Source: Roseiarcus sp963823165 (GTDB taxonomy: Bacteria > Pseudomonadota > Alphaproteobacteria > Rhizobiales > Beijerinckiaceae). From it: a stretch of DNA of 64,000 nt. Below the pieces are notes generated by a model. It saw only the letters and a program-made list of their open reading frames with translations, was not told the DNA's origin and made no database searches. A program made the position numbers and the translations under genes. The stretch is from positions 1 through 64,000 of the forward strand of contig CAWGKV010000012.1 in assembly GCA_963823165.1 (NCBI GenBank), in the 5' to 3' direction. Shown in pieces: positions 33,191 through 44,600 of this stretch. Positions within the stretch are counted from its first letter, which is position 1. Each line of letters begins with the position of its first letter.

Positions 33191-33249
33191 ATTCAGAGCG
33201 GCCTCGGGGCAATCGGGCGAAGCGAAGATTCAGACGGTTTGGGCGCACT

Positions 33250-33311
33250 CCCGCCCCCCATAGCCCGTCGAGAGACGGGCGTCCTTTCGGACGCCCTATG
33301 GCGGGGGCGGG
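33250..33311. repeat. Cruciform-like nested palindrome
   Basis: Outer arms CCCGCCCCCCATAG and CTATGGCGGGGGCGGG pair almost perfectly. Inside are two perfect hairpins that overlap by four bases: GCCCGTC-GAGA-GACGGGC (33263-33280) and GGGCGTCC-TTTC-GGACGCCC (33277-33296). A shorter relative of the first hairpin is at 31180-31197 in the opposite orientation. Probably a mobile extragenic palindrome. Confidence 0.75.
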
Positions 33312-33567
33312 CAGAGTGGGGGTCGCGCTGCGCTCGCCGGGGAGGGCGTCGATGAACAGCTTCCGAGGTCTGGCGCGACCCCCCTCCTTAGTCCTCCCCC
33401 ACAAGGCGGGAGGAGATCCCCTTCGCCCGATCGCCCCTCAGAGCGGCCGCCATTGCCTTCGACTGGAAAAAGGGCTTCGATGGTTCGAGCGCTCTGGCGT
33501 GGAGAGCATGGCTTTGGCGGCGGCGCGGGCCGCGAGCGCATGTGCCGTGTTTGTCGGGAGGAAATGA

Positions 33568-35157
33568 ATGAAAGCCATCACATTCGCCGGCCTCGGGCTG
33601 GCGGCGCTCATCGCCGGCGCCGGAGCCGCCTCGGCCAAGACGCTCGTCTACTGCTCGGAAGGCAGCCCCGAGAATTTCACCCCTGCGATCAACACGACCG
33701 GCACCAGCTTCGACGCAGCGCGCCCCGTCTACAATCGCCTGACGGAGTTCAAGCGCGGCACGACGGAAGTCGTCCCGGGCCTGGCCGAGAGCTGGGACAT
33801 CACCGACGGCGGCAAGACGATCACCTTCCACCTGCGCAAAGGGGTCAAGTTCCATTCGCTGAAAGACTTCAAGCCGACCCGCGACTTCGACGCCGACGAC
33901 GTGCTGTGGTCGATCGACCGCCAGTGGAAGCCCAACCATCCGTATTACAAGGTGTCGGGCGGCAAGTACGACTATTTCGACGACATGGACATGCCGAAGC
34001 TCCTCGAGTCGGTCGACAAGACGGACGACTATACGGTCGTCATGAAGCTGAAGACGCCGAACGTCGCCATTCTCGCCAATCTGGCGATGGACTTCATGGC
34101 GATCGGGTCGAAAGAATACGCCGACTTCCTGCTAAAGAAGGGAACGCCGGAGCAATTCGATCAGGCGCCGGTCGGCACCGGCCCGTTCTCCTTCGTCGCC
34201 TATCAGAAGGATTCGGTGATCCGCTACAAGGCGAACAAGGACTATTACGGCGAGAAGCCTCTGGTCGACGATCTCGTCTTCGCCATCACTCCAGACGCGA
34301 CCGCCCGGTACGCCAAGCTGAAGGCGGGCGAATGCCACGTCAACGCTTACCCGCGCCCCGCCGACCTCGCCGAGATGGAGAAGGACCCGTCCCTCAAGGT
34401 GATCCACGCCCCCGGACTGAACGTCGCCTATTGGGCGTTCAACAACCAGAAGTCGCCATTTGACAAGAAGGACGTGCGGCAGGCGCTGTCGATGGCGATC
34501 GACCGCGACGCCATCATCAAGGACGTCTATCTCGGCGCCGGCGAAAAGGCGACGACGCTGATCCCGCCGACCATGTGGTCCTATGACGACAAGATCTCCG
34601 ACATTCCCTATGACCCCGAAAAGGCGAAGGCGATGCTCGCGGCGGCCGGCGTCAAAACTCCGCTCGATATCGACCTCTGGTACCAGCCGGTGTCGCGGCC
34701 CTACAATCCAAACGGCAAGCGCATCGGCGAGATGATGCAGTCCGACCTCGCCAAGATCGGCGTCAACGCCAGGCTGGTCACATTCGAATGGGGCGAGTAT
34801 CGCAAGCGCATTCAGGACGGCGAGGACATGACGGGCCAGATGGGCTGGACCGGCGACAACGGCGACCCCGACAATTTCTTCTTCCTGCTGGGGTGTCCCG
34901 GGGGGAAGCCCGCCGGCAACAACATTCCGAAGTGGTGCAACGCCGAGTTCAACGATCTGCTCGCCCGGGCGCGCAGCGTCCCCGATCAGGCGGAGCGCGC
35001 GAAACTCTATCAGCGCATGCAGGAGATCGAGCACGACGAGGCGCCGGAGCTGCTGCTCGCTCATTCGATCGTTTTCGAAGCGATGCGCTCCAACGTGACG
35101 GGCTACAAGCAGAGCCCGCTCGGCACGCACGCCTTTGAAGGCGTGGATATAAAGTAA
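33568..35157 (+). CDS. dppA: Dipeptide ABC transporter substrate-binding protein
   Basis: 529 aa, SBP_bac_5 family. Signal peptide MKAITFAGLGLAALIAGAGA to about residue 23. Family blocks: LVYCSEGSPENFTPAINTTG, the VVPGLAESW segment, APVGTGPFSF, and DNGDPDNFFFLLGCP. The ribosome site GGGAGGA is five bases before ATG 33568; an earlier out-of-frame ATG (33564) is ignored. It captures peptides (or in some relatives heme or ALA) in the periplasm. First gene of dppABC; a strong stem-loop follows. Confidence 0.93.
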   Translation: MKAITFAGLGLAALIAGAGAASAKTLVYCSEGSPENFTPAINTTGTSFDAARPVYNRLTEFKRGTTEVVPGLAESWDITDGGKTITFHLRKGVKFHSLKDFKPTRDFDADDVLWSIDRQWKPNHPYYKVSGGKYDYFDDMDMPKLLESVDKTDDYTVVMKLKTPNVAILANLAMDFMAIGSKEYADFLLKKGTPEQFDQAPVGTGPFSFVAYQKDSVIRYKANKDYYGEKPLVDDLVFAITPDATARYAKLKAGECHVNAYPRPADLAEMEKDPSLKVIHAPGLNVAYWAFNNQKSPFDKKDVRQALSMAIDRDAIIKDVYLGAGEKATTLIPPTMWSYDDKISDIPYDPEKAKAMLAAAGVKTPLDIDLWYQPVSRPYNPNGKRIGEMMQSDLAKIGVNARLVTFEWGEYRKRIQDGEDMTGQMGWTGDNGDPDNFFFLLGCPGGKPAGNNIPKWCNAEFNDLLARARSVPDQAERAKLYQRMQEIEHDEAPELLLAHSIVFEAMRSNVTGYKQSPLGTHAFEGVDIK

Positions 35158-35164
35158 AGCGGGC

Positions 35165-35196
35165 GCCGGCTCCGTCCGCTGACGGACGGGGCCGGC
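35165..35196 (+). promoter_or_regulatory. Stem-loop between dppA and dppB
   Basis: GCCGGC-T-CCGTCC, loop GCTGAC, GGACGG-G-GCCGGC: a 13-pair stem with one T-G wobble. No T-run follows, so it is more likely an RNA-stabilising or partial-termination hairpin than a full terminator. Such hairpins let the binding protein be made in excess over the permeases. Confidence 0.7.
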
Positions 35197-35211
35197 CGTA
35201 CCCGGGCCGCC

Positions 35212-36225
35212 ATGCTCGCCTATTTTCTCCGCCGCGTCGCCCTGACGATCCCGACGTTCCTGGCGCTGATGTTTCTCACCTTCGTCGCCATCCGCCTCGT
35301 CCCCGGCGATCCGGTCGAGGTGCGGGTCGGCGAGCATGGCATCTCGCCCGAGCGGCTGGCCTTCTTCCGTCACCAGCTCGGGCTCGACCAGCCGCTGTGG
35401 AAGCAGTTCTTCGCCTATGTTTGGAGGCTCCTGCACGGCGACTTCGGCGTGTCGCTGGCGACGCAGCAGAAGGTGCTGACCGAGTTCCTGACACTGTTTC
35501 CCGCGACGCTGGAGCTGTCGTTCTTCGCCATGATGTTCGCGGTCCTCGTCGGTGTGCCCGCCGGCGCGGTCGCGGCGGTCAGGCGCGGCAGCGTGTTCGA
35601 CCAGGCGCTGATGACCGTGTCGCTGTTCGGCTATTCGATGCCGATTTTCTGGTGGGGCCTGCTGCTCATCATGTTCGTTTCCGTCAAGCTCGGGCTTTTG
35701 CCCGTGTCGGGGCGCATCGACCTCATCACCTATTATTTCGACCAGCCGACCGGCTTCATGACCATCAACTCTTTGCTGTCCGGCCAGCCCGGCGCCTTCC
35801 TCGACGCGCTTCGCCATCTCGTTCTGCCGGCGATCGTGCTCGGCACCGTGCCGCTCGGCGTCATCGCACGCATGACGCGCTCCTCCATGCTCGAGGTCTT
35901 GAACGAGGACTATGTGCGAACCGCCCGGGCAAAAGGGCTGTCGCCGGGCCGGGTCATTGGCGTGCATGCTTTGCGCAACGCGCTCTTGCCGGTGGTGACG
36001 GTGATCGGTCTCTCGGTCTCGGGCCTGATGGCCGGCGCCGTGCTGACGGAGACCATTTTCTCCTGGCCGGGCGTCGGCAAATGGCTGATCGAGTCGATCG
36101 GCCGCCGCGACTATCCGGCGCTGCAGGGCGGCGTGATGCTGGTTTCCGCGGCGGTCATCCTGGTGAACCTGATCGTCGATCTCATTTACGGCATGATCGA
36201 CCCGCGGATCAGCCATGGCCGCTGA
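35212..36225 (+). CDS. dppB: Dipeptide ABC transporter permease DppB
   Basis: 337 aa, six membrane segments. N-terminus MLAYFLRRVALTIPTFLALM and the signature LVPGDPVEVRVGEHG fit DppB/OppB; the EAA loop is ARTARAKGLSPGRVIGVHALRNA (part of it, near residue 240). It forms the inner-membrane channel with DppC. Its 3' end overlaps dppC by 11 bases. Confidence 0.93.
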   Translation: MLAYFLRRVALTIPTFLALMFLTFVAIRLVPGDPVEVRVGEHGISPERLAFFRHQLGLDQPLWKQFFAYVWRLLHGDFGVSLATQQKVLTEFLTLFPATLELSFFAMMFAVLVGVPAGAVAAVRRGSVFDQALMTVSLFGYSMPIFWWGLLLIMFVSVKLGLLPVSGRIDLITYYFDQPTGFMTINSLLSGQPGAFLDALRHLVLPAIVLGTVPLGVIARMTRSSMLEVLNEDYVRTARAKGLSPGRVIGVHALRNALLPVVTVIGLSVSGLMAGAVLTETIFSWPGVGKWLIESIGRRDYPALQGGVMLVSAAVILVNLIVDLIYGMIDPRISHGR

Positions 36226-37147
36226 CCTCGCCGCCGCCGGCGTTCCGGCGACCGCCGACGACAGCGCCGCAGAGGTTCTAGCGCAGCCCTCTCCGCTCGC
36301 CGCCTTCTGGGCCGCTTTCCGCGAGAACAAAGGCGCTTTGTTCGGACTCGTCGTGTTCGGCCTCATCGTCGCTCTGGCGTTGGCCGCGAATGTCGTCGCC
36401 CCCTATTCGCCGATCGAGCAGTTCCGCGACGCGGTGCGCGCCCCGCCGGTGTGGGAGACGGGCGGCTCGTGGCGCTTCGTTCTCGGCACCGACGGCGACG
36501 GCCACGACATGCTCAGCCGCCTCATCTTTGGGGCGCGGGTTTCGCTGTTCATAGGCTTCTCGGTGATGTGCGTGTCTTTCGTCATCGGGGCCGCGCTCGG
36601 GCTTCTCGCCGCCATGACCGGGCCGATCGTCGACGTCGCGGTGACGCGCCTCATGGACCTCATCATGGCGGTGCCGAGCCTGGTGCTCGCCATTCTCGTC
36701 GTCGCGGTGCTTGGCCCGAGCCTCGCCAACACCATCGTCGCGGTGACGATCGTCTATCTGCCGCGCTATGTGCGCCTCGTGCGCGCTTCGGCGCTGGGCG
36801 AGCTCAACAAGGATTACGTGACCGCCGCGCGGGTCGCGGGCGTCGGTCCGTTCCGGCTCGCCTGGGCGACGGTGCTGCCGAACTGCCTCGCGCCCCTCAT
36901 CGTGATGGCCGCGCTCGGCGTCTCCGACGCCATCCTCGAAGCGGCGGGATTGGGCTTTCTTGGCCTCGGGGCGCAGCCGCCGACCCCTGAATGGGGCTCG
37001 ATGCTGGCGGACTCGCGTGAATTCATCCGATCAAACCCGTGGATCGTGACCCTGCCGGGCCTCGCGATCCTCATCACCGTCATCGCCATCAACCTGACCG
37101 GCGACGGCCTGCGCGATGCGCTCGACCCGAAAATGCGCCGGGGGTGA
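36215..37147 (+). CDS. dppC: Dipeptide ABC transporter permease DppC
   Basis: 310 aa. An N-terminal OppC_N segment (PLAAFWAAFRENKGALFGLV) precedes the permease domain: LGTDGDGHDMLSRLIFGARV, MDLIMAVPSLVLAI and the EAA loop YVTAARVAGVGPFRLAW. ATG 36215 lies inside the dppB 3' end. No dppD or dppF ATPase gene follows: the next gene is on the opposite strand. The ATPases must be supplied from elsewhere or are lost. Confidence 0.93.
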   Translation: MAADLAAAGVPATADDSAAEVLAQPSPLAAFWAAFRENKGALFGLVVFGLIVALALAANVVAPYSPIEQFRDAVRAPPVWETGGSWRFVLGTDGDGHDMLSRLIFGARVSLFIGFSVMCVSFVIGAALGLLAAMTGPIVDVAVTRLMDLIMAVPSLVLAILVVAVLGPSLANTIVAVTIVYLPRYVRLVRASALGELNKDYVTAARVAGVGPFRLAWATVLPNCLAPLIVMAALGVSDAILEAAGLGFLGLGAQPPTPEWGSMLADSREFIRSNPWIVTLPGLAILITVIAINLTGDGLRDALDPKMRRG

Positions 37148-37166
37148 GCCAGGTCCAACGGGTCGG

Positions 37167-37946
37167 CTACAGCTTCGCGGCGACGGCCTGCTCGATCGCC
37201 GCGGCGAGCGCGTGGGCGAGGCACCGGTAGCCGAGGTCGTTCATATGCAGGCCGTCGCGCGAGAGAAGGGCTTGCGCGCCTTTCGCTCCCCGCTGCTTCA
37301 TCATGGCGAATCGCGACAGAACCGGGACGTGGTCGCGGGCCCCGATCTCGTCGACGATGGCCACGAAGCGCTCGTAGCGCGCCTCGTCCGGAGGCTTCGC
37401 CACGAATTGCGGGTCCACCAGCAAAAGCGGCACGCCGGCGGCGCGCGCCGCCGCGATCCCGCTTTCGACCGTCGCGCGGAAGAGAGCCTCGTCGACGCCG
37501 ACGAGCGCGTCGTTGGTTCCGACCTGCCAGATCACCAGCTCCGCCCAGCGGGTTTTGAGCGCGGCCTTGAGCCGCCGCAGGGTATTGACGGCCAGTTCGC
37601 CGCCGACCCCGGCGTTCCTAACGTCCGCGGCGAGCCCGCTTCCGTGGGAAAGCTCGTCCTCGAGGCGCTCCGGATAGGCGTTGGCGGGCGAGCTGGCGCC
37701 GATCCCCTCGGTCGAAGACGACCCGATCGCGAGGATTTCGAGGGTGCGGTCGCCGCCCCTATCCAGTTTCGTAAGCGACGCGCCGGGTTCGAACGCCGAC
37801 GTTGCGGCGGGACATCCAGCCTCGTCGGAGCGCGCCGACGCCGCGGCGAAAAGGCAAGCCAAAGCAACCGCGAGGCGCGCTAAAGCGGCTGTGGCGCGGC
37901 CGAACGAAAGTCGGCGCCGGAGGGCGGGGCGGACGTGTTTCTGCAC
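37167..37946 (-). CDS. SGNH/GDSL-family hydrolase, exported
   Basis: 259 aa. A basic N-terminus and hydrophobic stretch (ARLAVALACLFAAASA) suggest export. SGNH blocks: nucleophile Ser in AIGSSSTEGIG, Gly in NAGVGGE, Asn in QVGTNDALVG, and the Asp-His pair in SRDGLHMNDLG. It is an esterase/lipase/acyl-transferase-type enzyme; substrate unknown. Its 5' end overlaps opgC by 67 bases on the same strand, which suggests a joint role on glucan or envelope acyl groups (inference). Confidence 0.85.
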   Translation of the reverse strand: MQKHVRPALRRRLSFGRATAALARLAVALACLFAAASARSDEAGCPAATSAFEPGASLTKLDRGGDRTLEILAIGSSSTEGIGASSPANAYPERLEDELSHGSGLAADVRNAGVGGELAVNTLRRLKAALKTRWAELVIWQVGTNDALVGVDEALFRATVESGIAAARAAGVPLLLVDPQFVAKPPDEARYERFVAIVDEIGARDHVPVLSRFAMMKQRGAKGAQALLSRDGLHMNDLGYRCLAHALAAAIEQAVAAKL

Positions 37947-39022
37947 TCGATCCAGCGGGCGATGGCGAACAGGGCGGCTATGCCCGCCAAGGTGTAAGCC
38001 AGTCCGGCCACCTGCTCAACCCCGACAGATGTATAGGGCGCGGCCGCGCCGAGCGCAGCCTGTCCCGTAGCGGCGAAAATCGAGCCCGCGGCGAAAATCG
38101 CAAGACCATTGCGCCCCAGGCTCTGCACCGCCTGGCCGAGCCGCCCATCCACGACTCGCGTCAGGCCCGGAGCAACGGCGAGGAGATAGGCGAGCGCGGC
38201 GAAGTGGGCGAGCCGCGCCAGTCCGAGGTCCTGCTTGGCGAGGTCGAGATGGGCCGAGGCCGCATCGCGAAGTCCCGGCGCCAGGCCCGCCCCGCTCGTC
38301 GTAGTCAGCGCGGACAGCGCGAGCGTGGCGACGCTGACGATAACGAGGCCCGGCGTCGCGCGCGGCGGCCCTTTGCGCCAGACGACGGCGCAGACGAGCC
38401 CGATCGTGAACGCGAGCTGCCAGGCCAGCGGATTGAAGAACCAGCCGCCGGACTCGGGCCAGTTCGGCAGGTGAAGCCCGAAGGCGCGCGAAGCGGCGTA
38501 CGTGGCGACCGACGACCCGAGGGCGAGCGCGGCGTTGCGCATCGCCAGCGCCAGCGCCAGCGGCGCCCACAACATCAAAATAACATACAGCGGCAGAATA
38601 TTGAAATAGCCCAGCTGGTGGCTGAGCATGGCGAGCCCGGTCAGGCCGCTCAGGGGCGAGCCGAAGACGAAAGATCGGCCGTGCGCCTCGACCAGGTCCT
38701 CGACCCCGCTCACCCAAAAGGCGAACGCGAAAATGGCGAGCGCGGCGGCGGTCAGCGCGATATGCACGCCATAGAGCTTGAGCGCCCGCTGAAGGCACCC
38801 GCGCGCGACCGCTCCGAGCCCATGCTTGCGGGCCCGCGGCAGATAGACCATTCCAACCGAAACCCCGGAGAGAAAGACGAAGGCCTCGGAGCTGTCTGAA
38901 AGCCCGAAGTTCCTCGGGGTGAAAGATTCGAGCAAGTTGCCCGGAATGTGGTCAACCAGGATCGCGATCAGCACGCTGCCGCGCCAGAAATCGATGCCGC
39001 CGACACGCTTTGCGTTCGCCAT
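37880..39022 (-). CDS. opgC: OpgC-family membrane protein
   Basis: 380 aa with about ten hydrophobic segments. N-terminal block RVGGIDFWRGSVLIAILVDH, then SSEAFVFLSGVSVGMVY, match OpgC, an inner-membrane acyltransferase-like protein that succinylates osmoregulated periplasmic glucans. No glucan synthase genes (opgG/opgH or ndvB) are in the window. Upstream gene of a two-gene unit with the SGNH hydrolase. Confidence 0.9.
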   Translation of the reverse strand: MANAKRVGGIDFWRGSVLIAILVDHIPGNLLESFTPRNFGLSDSSEAFVFLSGVSVGMVYLPRARKHGLGAVARGCLQRALKLYGVHIALTAAALAIFAFAFWVSGVEDLVEAHGRSFVFGSPLSGLTGLAMLSHQLGYFNILPLYVILMLWAPLALALAMRNAALALGSSVATYAASRAFGLHLPNWPESGGWFFNPLAWQLAFTIGLVCAVVWRKGPPRATPGLVIVSVATLALSALTTTSGAGLAPGLRDAASAHLDLAKQDLGLARLAHFAALAYLLAVAPGLTRVVDGRLGQAVQSLGRNGLAIFAAGSIFAATGQAALGAAAPYTSVGVEQVAGLAYTLAGIAALFAIARWIECRNTSAPPSGADFRSAAPQPL

Positions 39023-39183
39023 GACATTCCTGCTTCAAGAAGCGCGCCACCCCTAACCCAACCGACGGCTAAAACAAAGTTTATAGTGATTCTGTTCCCG
39101 CCGCGACGGTCGACTTGGGGCCGCGACCGTTTGGAGACGAACGGTCTCTTGCGCAAATCACTTTTCCGGAGGAGCGCCGGCGC

Positions 39184-41283
<2,100 letters not shown>

Positions 41284-41612
41284 GAGAGGCTTTTTAGCAG
41301 GGACGGCGCACGGCGGGAGGCCCTGACCGCAACCGAATCGCGCCGTTGCGGTTCGGGGTCTTTGTAGCCCGCGGGGCGCCCTTCCCCGATCTTCTGCGCC
41401 GACCCCGGTCATCGCCAGGCCCCATGGCGGCCCTGGACCTCGCGAATTGTTGACAGCGCGATCAACCGAACTTGATGATGCACCGCAGCATCATTGCGCT
41501 ATGTTTAGTGCGACGTTTAGTGAGATGCCGAAAACCCACGCCGGCCGGGGGCGGTTCGCCGCCGGGTCTGAGCGTCAGAAGGGTCCGGCGCTTCAATCGC
41601 AGGTCCAGGTTC
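41284..41612. other. Divergent promoter region of recG and the RND pump
   Basis: About 330 bases with no gene. A TTGACA lies at 41449-41454. An inverted repeat ATGATGC-accgca-GCATCAT (41475-41494) follows, then a 12-base direct repeat 'gtttagtgcgac gtttagtgagat' near 41503-41527. The inverted repeat would suit a TetR- or MarR-type operator for the pump, but no regulator gene is adjacent. The frame upstream of 41613 covers this region and is not conserved. Confidence 0.55.
41475..41494. promoter_or_regulatory. Inverted repeat upstream of the RND pump
   Basis: ATGATGC and GCATCAT, perfect 7-base arms with a 6-base spacer, about 120 bases before the pump ATG and 20 bases after a TTGACA. A repressor site is plausible; no direct proof. 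Confidence 0.45.
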
Positions 41613-44600
41613 ATGGCAGCCGTCGTTCGGTTGGCGCTCGCGCGCCCCTACACCTTCGTCGTTATGGCGATCTTGATCGTGGTTTTCGGCGCGCTTTCGG
41701 CGCTGCGGACTCCGACCGACATCTTTCCCAACATCGGCATTCCGGTCGTCTCCGTCGTGTGGTCCTATACCGGCCTGTCGCCGGACGACATGTCCGGACG
41801 GATCATCGCCCCCTATGAACGAGCGGTTTCGACCACCGTCAACGATATCGAGCACATCGAATCGCAATCGCTTCCCGGCGTCGGCGTGGTGAAAATCTAC
41901 TTCCAGCCGAACGTCAACATCAGCGCCGCGCAGGCGCAGGTCACGTCCATTTCCCAGACGATCCTGAAGCAGCTTCCGCCGGGGGTCACGCCGCCGATCA
42001 TCCTCGTCTACAACGCTTCGAGCGTGCCGATCATCCAGCTGGCGCTCTCCAGCGACAAGCTTTCGCAGACCGAACTCTTCGATCTCGCCCAGAACTTCAT
42101 CCGGCCGCAGCTGACGACGGTGCCAGGGGCGCAGATTCCGTACCCGTACGGCGGCGCGACCCGTCAGGTGCAGATCGATCTCGATCAACGCGCGCTTCAC
42201 GCCCACAATCTTTCGGCGAACGACGTCGGCGCCGCGCTCGCCCGCCAGAACCAGATCACTCCGGTCGGAACGGAGAAGATCGGCTCCTACGAATTCAACG
42301 TCGACCTCAACGACTCGCCCAAGAAGCTGGCGGACTTCAACAACCTTCCGGTCAAGGTGGTCGACGGCGCCGTCGTCTTCATGCGCGACGTCGCCTACGT
42401 CCACGACGGCTCGCCGCCGCAGACCAATGTCGTTCAGCTGGATGGGCGCAAGGGCGTGCTGATGTCGGTCCTGAAGATCGGCTCGGCCTCGACCCTCGAC
42501 ATCATCCGCGGGATCAAGGACCGCCTTCCGACGATCCGCGACACCTTGCCGGCGGGAGTCGCGCTCGAGATCGTCGGGGATCAGTCGGGCTTCGTCAAAT
42601 CCTCGGTCGCTTCGGTTTTTCGCGAAGGTCTGATCGCGGCCGCGCTGACCGGCTTCATGATCCTCACGTTTCTCGGCAGCTGGCGCTCGACCCTGATCAT
42701 CACGGTGTCGATACCGCTCGCGGTCCTCAGCTCCCTCATCGCGCTCAGCTTGCTCGGCCAGACGATCAACGTCATGACGCTCGGCGGTCTCGCGCTCGCG
42801 GTCGGAATTCTGGTCGACGACGCGACCGTCACCATCGAGAACATCAACCGCCACATGGAGGAGAAGGGCGAGGACATCCTGACGGCGATCACTCGAGGCG
42901 CTCATGAAATCATGCCGCCGGCTACGGTCGCGCTGTTCTGCATCTGCATCGCTTTCGTCCCGCTGCTCGCGCTTGGCGGAGTCGCCGGCTATCTGTTCCG
43001 GCCGCTGGCGATGGCGGTCGTCTTCGCGATGGTCGCCTCCTACATTCTGACCTATACGCTGGTGCCGACGATGGCGCATTTTCTGCTGCGCAACCAGCAT
43101 CGCCATTCCGGGCAGGGCGAGCCGGACGCTCCCCGCGCGACAGGCTTATTCTCCCGCTTTCAGCTCGCCTTCGAGCGCCGTTTCGAAGCCTTGCGACGCG
43201 GCTATGTTGGCCTGCTGCAACTGGCGCTGCAGCGCCGCCTGTGGTTCGCCGGCGGCTTCTTGTGCGTCGTCCTCATGTCTCTCGGCCTGGCGCCGTATCT
43301 CGGACAGGATTTCTTCCCGTCGGTCGACTCGGGCGCGATCAAGATCCACATGCGCGCCCCAACCGGAACCCGTATCGAGGAAACGACGGCTCTGACCGAC
43401 CAGGTCGAGCGCAAGATCCGCGCGATCATTCCGCCCGCCCGGCTCGCGAGCGTCGTCGACAACATCGGCCTGCCGATCAGCGGCATCAATATTTCATACG
43501 GGAATTCCGGGACGATTGGCGTCTTCGACGCCGACATTCTGGTCACCCTGAACGAGGGGACCGTGCCGACCGACGTCTATGTGAAGAGCTTGCGCGAGAA
43601 ACTGCCGAGGGCGTTTCCGGGCGCGACATTCTCTTTCCTTCCAGCCGACATCGTGAGCCAGATCCTCAATTTCGGCTCGCCGGCGCCGATCGACGTGCAA
43701 GTCGCCGGGTCCGACCTGAGCGCCGGCCGCGCCTTCGCGAACAGGCTCCTGGCGAAAATCCGCCATATTCCGGGCGTCGCCGATCCCCGCATCCAGGAAG
43801 CGTTCGAGGATCCGGGACTCAAAGTCGATTTCAACCGCGACTTCGCCGGCGTGGTCGGGCTCACGGAAAGCGACGCTTCGACAAGCCTTCAGGCGACCCT
43901 GTCGGGCAGCACCCAGACGTCGCCGACCTATTGGCTCAGTCCCGACAACGGCGTCTCCTATCCCGTTTCCGTCCAGACGCCGCAATACGACATCGATTCG
44001 CTGGGAGAGCTGAAGAATCTGCCGCTGACCGCGGCGCAGTCGACCCAGCTCCTCGGCGGGCTCGCGACGTTCTCGCCGGAGCCGCTCGACGCGATCGTGT
44101 CGCACTACGACGTCCGGGACACCGTCAATATCGATGCGACGGCCCAGGATCGCGATCTCGGCGGCGTCGCCGCCGACGTCCAGAAGGTCGTCGACGATTC
44201 CCGCGGCGAGCTGCCCAAAGGCTCGACGGTCACGGTCCGCGGCCAGGTCGTCACCATGTCGAACGCGTACCAGGAGCTGCTTGTCGGCCTGGCCTTTTCG
44301 ATTCTGCTGATCTACCTGCTCATCGTCGTAAACTTCCAGGCCTGGCTCGATCCGTTCGTCATCATCATGGCGCTGCCTGCGGCGTTGGCCGGCATCGTGT
44401 GGATGCTGTTCCTCACGCACACCAGCCTTTCGGTGCCTGCGCTCACCGGCGCGATCATGTGCATGGGCGTCGCGACGGCGAACAGCATCCTCGTCGTCAG
44501 CTTCGCGCGCGAGCGGCTCGCCGAAGGCAAGGACGCCATCGAGGCCGCGCTCGAGGCCGGCGCGACCCGGTTCCGTCCGGTGCTGATGACGGCGCTCGCC

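Noticed and set aside
32404..33192. Whether the cyclase region could be one working gene
   Set aside because: The 5' and 3' fragments are in the wrong order (3' end upstream of a 5' end on the minus strand), with a frameshift in the TPR part and no complete catalytic core.
34132..36366. 744-codon minus-strand ORF opposite dppA-dppB
   Set aside because: Antisense shadow of three well-identified transporter genes.
41472..41612. Extended N-terminus of the RND permease
   Set aside because: The first 47 codons of the long frame have no similarity and include operator-like repeats; ATG 41613 gives the normal family start.
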